Below are positions 13,751 to 17,783 of a stretch of DNA of 17,783 nucleotides, piece after piece (position 1 is the first letter of the stretch; each line of letters starts with the position of its first letter). The notes beneath the pieces are model-generated. The model worked only from the letters and a program-made list of their open reading frames with translations, did no database searches and was not told the DNA's origin. The DNA lies in assembly GCA_050257395.1 (NCBI GenBank), contig JBLMWU010000335.1, forward strand, positions 1-17,783, read 5' to 3'. The DNA comes from JAIRTY01 sp050257395. GTDB taxonomy: Bacteria; Actinomycetota; Actinomycetes; Streptosporangiales; Streptosporangiaceae. A program made the position numbers and the translations under genes.

Positions 13751-14424
13751 ATGTCCCAGCACCCGGACCGGCGTTCCCTGCTGCGCTTAACCGCCGCCGA
13801 CCGCATCGTGGCGTCGGTGCGGCGGCCGTGGTTCCCCGGCCGCGTCTTCCCGGTCACCCGGTTCGGGGCGGCCGGTGACGGCGGCACCGACTGCACCGCC
13901 GCGTTCCGCGCCGCCATCGGCGCCTGCCACGCGGCGGGCGGCGGCCATGTCATCGTGCCCGCCGGGACCTTCCTGACCGGTGCGATCCACCTGCTCAGCA
14001 ACGTCGACCTGCATCTCGAGCGGGGCGCCACCATCCGGTTCAGCCAGGACCCCGCCGCCTACCTGCCGGCGGTGTTCACCCGCTGGCAGGGCATCGAGCT
14101 GATGAACTACTCGCCGTTCATCTACTGCTACGGCCAGCGGAACGTCGCGGTCACCGGCGCGGGCACGCTGGACGGCCAGGCCGACGCGAACCACTGGTGG
14201 AACTGGAAGAGCCTGGAAGGACCCGACTTCACCGCGCTGGAGGCGATGGCCGACGCGGGCACGCCGTGTGGAACATCACCGGTACCTCGGCCAGCGACCC
14301 GGTCGGCACCGTCACCCTGGACGACATCACCGTCACCACGGCGACCGGCGCGAACAGCGCACAGTACGTGTCCGGCCTGGTGGTCAGGGACGTCACCGTG
14401 GGCGGCGTCCCGGTGACCGGCTGA
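13751..14424 (+). pseudogene. GH28 polygalacturonase-like gene with central deletion and frameshift
   Basis: Codons 1-172 encode the N-terminal part of a GH28 pectinase: FPVTRFGAAGDGGTDCTAAF, then GGGHVIVPAGTFLTGAIHL, LHLERGATIRFSQDPAAYLP, TRWQGIELMNYSPFIY and GAGTLDGQADANHWWNWK. After DAGTP at about 14265 the frame changes. The final stretch in the other frame (VWNITGTSASDPVGTVTLDD and on to VRDVTVGGVPVTG, stop 14422-14424) looks like a beta-helix C terminus. Full-length relatives have about 440-480 residues; about half is missing, including all catalytic NTD, DD and GHG motifs, so no activity is expected. The start has GGAGGTGATC, complementary to the 16S tail over ten bases, seven to eight bases from ATG at most, so the message is still well initiated. 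No signal peptide is seen. The intact gene would have released galacturonate for Udh. An assembly error is the main alternative. Confidence 0.85.
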
Positions 14425-14467
14425 GGGCCCAGCGCGGATGCGCGCACCGGGCGGGAAACCTGGGCCC
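14425..14467. terminator. Inverted repeat after the GH28 remnant
   Basis: GGGCCCAG (14425-14432) directly after the stop codon pairs perfectly with CTGGGCCC (14460-14467), with an inner GCGC-GGAT-GCGC element. There is no T tract. It may be a partial terminator or RNA-processing hairpin separating the GH28 remnant from udh. Confidence 0.35.
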
Positions 14468-14500
14468 ACCCCGCCACAGCGGCGGCGTAGGGTCCTGACC

Positions 14501-15307
14501 ATGCCGACCATCCTGATCACCGGGGCGGCGGGGCGGATCGGGTCCATGCTGCGCCCGCGGCTGGCCCGGCCCGGCCGCACGCTGCGCCTGCTGGACATCG
14601 CCGGCCTGACCGCCGGGCCGGGGGAGGAGACGGTGCAGGCGTCCGCCACCGACCTGGCCGCCATGACGGCCGCCTGCCAGGGCGCGGACGCCGTGATCCA
14701 CCTCGCCGGGATCGCGACGGAAGCACCGTGGGAGCAGATCCTGGCGGTCAACATCGAGAGCACGTACGTGGCGTTCGAGGCGGCCCGGCGGGCCGGGGTG
14801 CCGCGGGTCATCTTCGCGTCCTCCAACCACGCGGTCGGGTTCAGCCCGCGGGCGGGCTTCCCCGTGCCCGACTACGCCTTCCCCGCCCCGGACACCTACT
14901 ACGGGGTGTCCAAGGTGGCCGGTGAGGCGCTGGCCGCCCTGTACCACCGCCGGTACGGCCTGGACGCGATCTGCCTGCGCATCCTGTCCTGTTTCGAGAA
15001 ACCCGGCTCGGCCCGGATGCTGTCCACCTGGCTGTCCCCGGACGACGCCGGGCGGCTGTTCGACGCGTGCCTGACCGCGGACAAGCCCGGGTTCCGGGTG
15101 GCCTACGGCGTGTCGGCGAACACCCGCGGCGGCTGGGTGAGCCTGGCCGAGGCGCGCGCGCTGGGGTACGAGCCGCGGGACGACGCCGAGGCGTACGCGG
15201 CGGCGGTGATCGCCGAGCACGGGGAGCCCGACCCGGCCGGCCCCCTGTTCGCCCACCTGGGCGGCGAGTTCACCCTGCCGGAGTACAACGCGGACAACCT
15301 GACCTGA
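14501..15307 (+). CDS. udh: NAD-dependent uronate dehydrogenase (Udh)
   Basis: This 268-residue SDR has the NAD motif ITGAAGRIG (6-14), the FASSNH block (105-110) and catalytic Tyr134-x3-Lys138 (YGVSK). The set of blocks is specific to Udh: HLAGIATEAPWEQILAVNI, the FASSNHAVGFSPR segment, RILSCFEKPGSARMLSTWLS, GVSANTRGGW and LGYEPRDDAEAY. Udh oxidises D-galacturonate or D-glucuronate to the aldaro-lactone with NAD+, the first step of the oxidative uronate pathway. An upstream in-frame start at 14438 would add 21 residues with no family counterpart, so ATG 14501, right at the first Rossmann strand, is chosen; its ribosome binding site (AGGGT) is modest. The aldehyde dehydrogenase gene follows after nine bases. 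The GH28 remnant upstream and the dehydratases earlier in the operon support the role. Confidence 0.9.
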   Translation: MPTILITGAAGRIGSMLRPRLARPGRTLRLLDIAGLTAGPGEETVQASATDLAAMTAACQGADAVIHLAGIATEAPWEQILAVNIESTYVAFEAARRAGVPRVIFASSNHAVGFSPRAGFPVPDYAFPAPDTYYGVSKVAGEALAALYHRRYGLDAICLRILSCFEKPGSARMLSTWLSPDDAGRLFDACLTADKPGFRVAYGVSANTRGGWVSLAEARALGYEPRDDAEAYAAAVIAEHGEPDPAGPLFAHLGGEFTLPEYNADNLT

Positions 15308-15316
15308 GGGGAAGGC

Positions 15317-16780
15317 ATGATCCAGGGATATGACCCGCGCACCGGCAAGCCGGCCGGCGAGCCGGTCCCGGAGACCAGCGGCGCGGACGTCGATGCGGCC
15401 GCGGAGGCGGCGGCCGCCGCCGCTGGCCCGTGGGCCGATGCGGCGCCCGCTGACCGGGCGGCCGCGCTCACCGCGGCGGCGGACGCGCTGGACGGCGCGG
15501 CCGCCGAGCTGGCGGACCTCGCCGGCACCGAGACCGCGCTGGGGCAGGCCCGGCTTACCGGGGAGGTGGCCCGGGCCAGCGGGCAGCTGCGGCTGTTCGC
15601 CGAGGTGCTGGCCGACGGCGGCTACCTCGACACCGTGGTCAGCCCGGGCGGCGGCGGGGCGCCCGAGCTGCGCCGCGCCAACCGGCCCATCGGCCCGGTC
15701 GCCGTGTTCGCGGCGTCGAACTTCCCGTTCGCGTTCTCCGTCGCGGGCAACGACACCGCGTCCGCGCTCGCGGCCGGCTGCCCGGTAGTGGTCAAGGCGC
15801 ACGAGGGGCATCCGCGGACGTCGGTGCGCACCGGCGAGGTCGTCACCGGGGCACTGGCCGGGGCCGGGGCACCGCCAGGGGTGTTCGCGGTGGTGCACGG
15901 GGTGGACGCCGGGGTGCGGCTGCTCCGGCACCCGGCGATCGCCGCGGCCGGGTTCACCGGCTCGGTGCGCGGCGGGCTGGCGCTGGCCCGGATCTGCGCG
16001 GAGCGCCCGGTGCCCATCCCGTTCTTCGGCGAGCTCGGCTCGGTCAACCCGGTCGTGATCCTGCCCGGCGCGGCCGCTGCCCGGCCGGACGAGATCGCCG
16101 CCGGCTACGCGGCCTCGCTCACCCTGGGTGCCGGGCAGTTCTGCACCAACCCCGGGCTGCTGTTCGTCCCGGCGGGCGAGGACCGGCTGCGCGCCGCGAT
16201 CGCCGGGGCGGTCGGGGTGAGCGCCGGCGCCCCGATGCTGAGCGCCAGGATCCACGACGGTTACGAGACGGCCGTTGCCGAGCTCGAGTCCCGCGGCGAT
16301 GTCACGCTGCTGGCCGAGGGCCAGCCGGGGGAGGGCCCGTGGGCGGCCACGCCCAAGGTGTTCGGCCTCAGCCTGGCCAGCTTCGCGGCCGGGCTGCCCG
16401 GGCTGGGCGAGGAGCGGTTCGGCCCGGCCGGCCTGGTGATCACCTATGACAGCGTGGCCGACCTGCTCGGTGTGCTGGCCCGGCTGCGCGGCAACCTGGC
16501 CGGCGTGGTGCACGCGGACCAGGCCTCACCCGCTGACCTGGCGCTGGCCCGGGACGTCGCCGGGGTGCTGGCGCTGCGGACCGGGCGGGTCGTGTTCAAC
16601 GGCTGGCCGACCGGGGTGGCCGTGACCTGGGCACAGCACCACGGCGGCCCCTGGCCGGCCAGCACCGCCCCGGCCTACACCTCGGTCGGCGCGGCCGCGA
16701 TCCGGCGCTGGCTGGTCCCCGTCGCATACCAGGACTTCCCGCCCGAATTGCTGCCACCCGCCCTGCGCCAGCGGGCGTAA
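15317..16780 (+). CDS. 2-oxoglutarate semialdehyde (2,5-dioxovalerate) dehydrogenase, NADP-type ALDH
   Basis: This 487-residue aldehyde dehydrogenase has oxyanion Asn135 in ASNFPF, cofactor Lys160, general base Glu239 in FGELGSVNPV and nucleophile Cys276 in GAGQFCTNPG. The phrases FGELGSVNPV, QFCTNPGLL, FNGWPTGVAVTWAQHHGGPW and the C-terminal IRRWLVPVAYQDFP are typical of the alpha-ketoglutaric semialdehyde dehydrogenase group, which ends the aldarate and pentonate oxidation routes by making 2-oxoglutarate. This is the product-side partner of the DapA-family enzyme in the same operon. ATG 15317 follows GAGGGGAAGG closely, nine bases after the udh stop. The residues 22-66 are unusually alanine-rich. 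The family call is firm; NADP preference is inferred from family. Confidence 0.92.
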   Translation: MIQGYDPRTGKPAGEPVPETSGADVDAAAEAAAAAAGPWADAAPADRAAALTAAADALDGAAAELADLAGTETALGQARLTGEVARASGQLRLFAEVLADGGYLDTVVSPGGGGAPELRRANRPIGPVAVFAASNFPFAFSVAGNDTASALAAGCPVVVKAHEGHPRTSVRTGEVVTGALAGAGAPPGVFAVVHGVDAGVRLLRHPAIAAAGFTGSVRGGLALARICAERPVPIPFFGELGSVNPVVILPGAAAARPDEIAAGYAASLTLGAGQFCTNPGLLFVPAGEDRLRAAIAGAVGVSAGAPMLSARIHDGYETAVAELESRGDVTLLAEGQPGEGPWAATPKVFGLSLASFAAGLPGLGEERFGPAGLVITYDSVADLLGVLARLRGNLAGVVHADQASPADLALARDVAGVLALRTGRVVFNGWPTGVAVTWAQHHGGPWPASTAPAYTSVGAAAIRRWLVPVAYQDFPPELLPPALRQRA

Positions 16781-16790
16781 CCTCCGTGCC

Positions 16791-17783
16791 ATGCGGACGC
16801 TGGCGAACCTCTACCCGTGGGACATCGACGGGGACCCGGCGGCCGCGGACCGGATCGCCGGGCTCGGCCTGACCGGGGTGACCCTGGCCGCCTCCTACCA
16901 CGCGGTGCGCGCAGTCACCCCGTTCCACCCCCGGCACCGCATCGTGGTGCGGGACGCGGCCGTGTACTACCCGCCCGGGCGGGACACGTGGCGGTGCTCG
17001 CGGCTGCGGCCGGCTGAAGCGGACCCGGCCGGGTCGTTCGCCCGGGCCGCCGATGCCCTGCACGCAGCCGGGCTGCCGGTGACCGCCTGGGCGGTGCTGA
17101 CGCACAACGGGCGGCTCGGCGCCGCCAGCCCCGGCTGCACGGTGGAAAACGCCTACGGCGACAGCTACCCGTGGGCGCTGTGCGCCAGCGTCCCGGCGGT
17201 GCGCCGCTACGCGGCCACCCTCGCCGCCGAGGTCGCCGCGCAGCCCGGGGCGGACGCGGTCGAGCTGGAGGCGTGCGGCTGGTACGGGGCCGGCCACGGC
17301 AGCGCGCACGACAAGACCGGGCTGGCCGATCCAGTGCTGGAGTGGCTGCTGTCGCTGTGCTTCTGCCCGGACTGCCGGGACGCCTACGCGGCCGCCGGGG
17401 CGGACCCGGTGCGGGTGCTGGCCGCCGTGCGGGCGGCCGCGGACGAGCGGCTGACGGGCACGCGCGGCCCGCTGGCCCGGGCCGCCGGCGATGCTGGCCT
17501 GCCCGCCGGGGTCGCGGCGGTGGTCGACACCGCGCGGGCCGCGGTCGCGGGGTACTTCGTGCGCGAGGTGATCGCCGCCGTGCGGGCCGCCGCCCCCGGC
17601 AAGCCCGTGTACCTGCACGCCGACCCCGACCCGCGGGCGGCGGGCGCCAACCCGGGCGGCGACCCGGCGGTCCTGCTCGGCGGGGACGGGGCCGACGGGA
17701 TCGTGCTCGCCTGCTGGGACCCGGCCCGGGCGGCCGGCCTGGTCGGGCGGGCCGCGGCGGCCGCGCCGCCGGGCCGCACCATC
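16791..17783 (+). CDS. Unrecognised protein, possible TIM-barrel glycosidase-like, 3' end outside window
   Basis: An open frame of 331 codons from ATG 16791 runs off the right edge without a stop, ten bases after the aldehyde dehydrogenase. It begins MRTLANLYPWDIDGDPAAAD, then GLTGVTLAASYHA, VTAWAVLTHNGRLG, NAYGDSYPWALC, ADAVELEACGWYGAGHG (153-169) and SLCFCPDCRDAY (188-199). The alternation of short strands with helices, plus acidic residues at strand ends (E158, E160), fits a (beta/alpha)8 barrel. The CxCxxC cluster at C190, C192, C195 recalls the cysteine motifs of some glycosidases such as GH42. No signal peptide is seen. Its place in the operon suggests hydrolysis of a uronate- or pentose-containing oligosaccharide, but I do not recognise the family with certainty. 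No Shine-Dalgarno is evident. Confidence 0.75.
   Translation, partial: MRTLANLYPWDIDGDPAAADRIAGLGLTGVTLAASYHAVRAVTPFHPRHRIVVRDAAVYYPPGRDTWRCSRLRPAEADPAGSFARAADALHAAGLPVTAWAVLTHNGRLGAASPGCTVENAYGDSYPWALCASVPAVRRYAATLAAEVAAQPGADAVELEACGWYGAGHGSAHDKTGLADPVLEWLLSLCFCPDCRDAYAAAGADPVRVLAAVRAAADERLTGTRGPLARAAGDAGLPAGVAAVVDTARAAVAGYFVREVIAAVRAAAPGKPVYLHADPDPRAAGANPGGDPAVLLGGDGADGIVLACWDPARAAGLVGRAAAAAPPGRTI

Noticed and set aside
14438..14500. Earlier in-frame start for udh
   Set aside because: It would add a Pro/Arg-rich stretch ahead of the first Rossmann strand and run through the inverted repeat; ATG 14501 matches the family start.
1..17783. CRISPR arrays, insertion sequences, tRNA genes, phage or toxin-antitoxin genes
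   Set aside because: No regularly spaced repeats, transposase or integrase motifs, terminal inverted repeats with target duplications, cloverleaf patterns or small paired toxin genes were seen by eye on either strand.

Overview
The window is very GC-rich, almost every third codon position is G or C, and GTG starts are common. Together with an OtrA-like ribosomal protection GTPase and a Streptomyces-type M1 aminopeptidase, this points to a chromosomal segment of an actinomycete (Actinomycetota; Streptomycetales or Streptosporangiales-like, genus not determinable). There are no tRNA or rRNA genes, transposases, integrases or CRISPR repeats. Genes are packed tightly and no gene-free stretch exceeds about 135 bases.

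Left part (1-2622): a divergent sugar-acid module. Leftwards run a four-carbon acid sugar kinase (OtnK/DUF1537) and the first 25 codons of a 3-hydroxyisobutyrate/L-threonate dehydrogenase-type protein; rightwards runs a DenD-type D-erythronate dehydrogenase. These are the expected partners for D-erythronate/L-threonate catabolism: oxidation at C2 or C3, then phosphorylation of the 3-keto acid.

Middle part (2636-9999): a GNAT acetyltransferase and a divergent DAG-kinase-like lipid kinase, followed by an OtrA/Tet(M)-family translational GTPase. The GTPase has an unusual leader: a Zur-box-like AT-rich palindrome, a 36-codon leader ORF with a strong ribosome binding site, and a hairpin whose 3' arm ends at the base before the GTPase start codon. 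Convergent to it, across a shared hairpin terminator, is a three-gene operon (GNAT acetyltransferase, P-loop kinase, M1 aminopeptidase). The aminopeptidase keeps its zinc site but has lost the GAMEN exopeptidase motif.

Right part (10096-17783): a sugar-acid oxidation operon that starts with its own GntR/FCD regulator, which has a TTGACA promoter and a palindrome over its start codon. It continues with a DapA-family 2-keto-3-deoxy-sugar-acid dehydratase, an IlvD/Edd-family sugar-acid dehydratase, a GH28 polygalacturonase remnant with its catalytic core deleted, a uronate dehydrogenase (Udh), a 2-oxoglutarate-semialdehyde dehydrogenase, and the start of an unrecognised protein with a CxCxxC cluster. 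The logic is uronate (or pentonate) to aldarate, then dehydration, then dehydration/decarboxylation to 2-oxoglutarate semialdehyde, then 2-oxoglutarate. The two sugar-acid modules flanking the middle genes suggest a plant-polysaccharide or soil-acid-sugar lifestyle.

The points most worth following up are the GTPase leader and its divergent domain IV tip, the GAMEN-less aminopeptidase, the hybrid Udh/IlvD pathway, and the unrecognised terminal protein.
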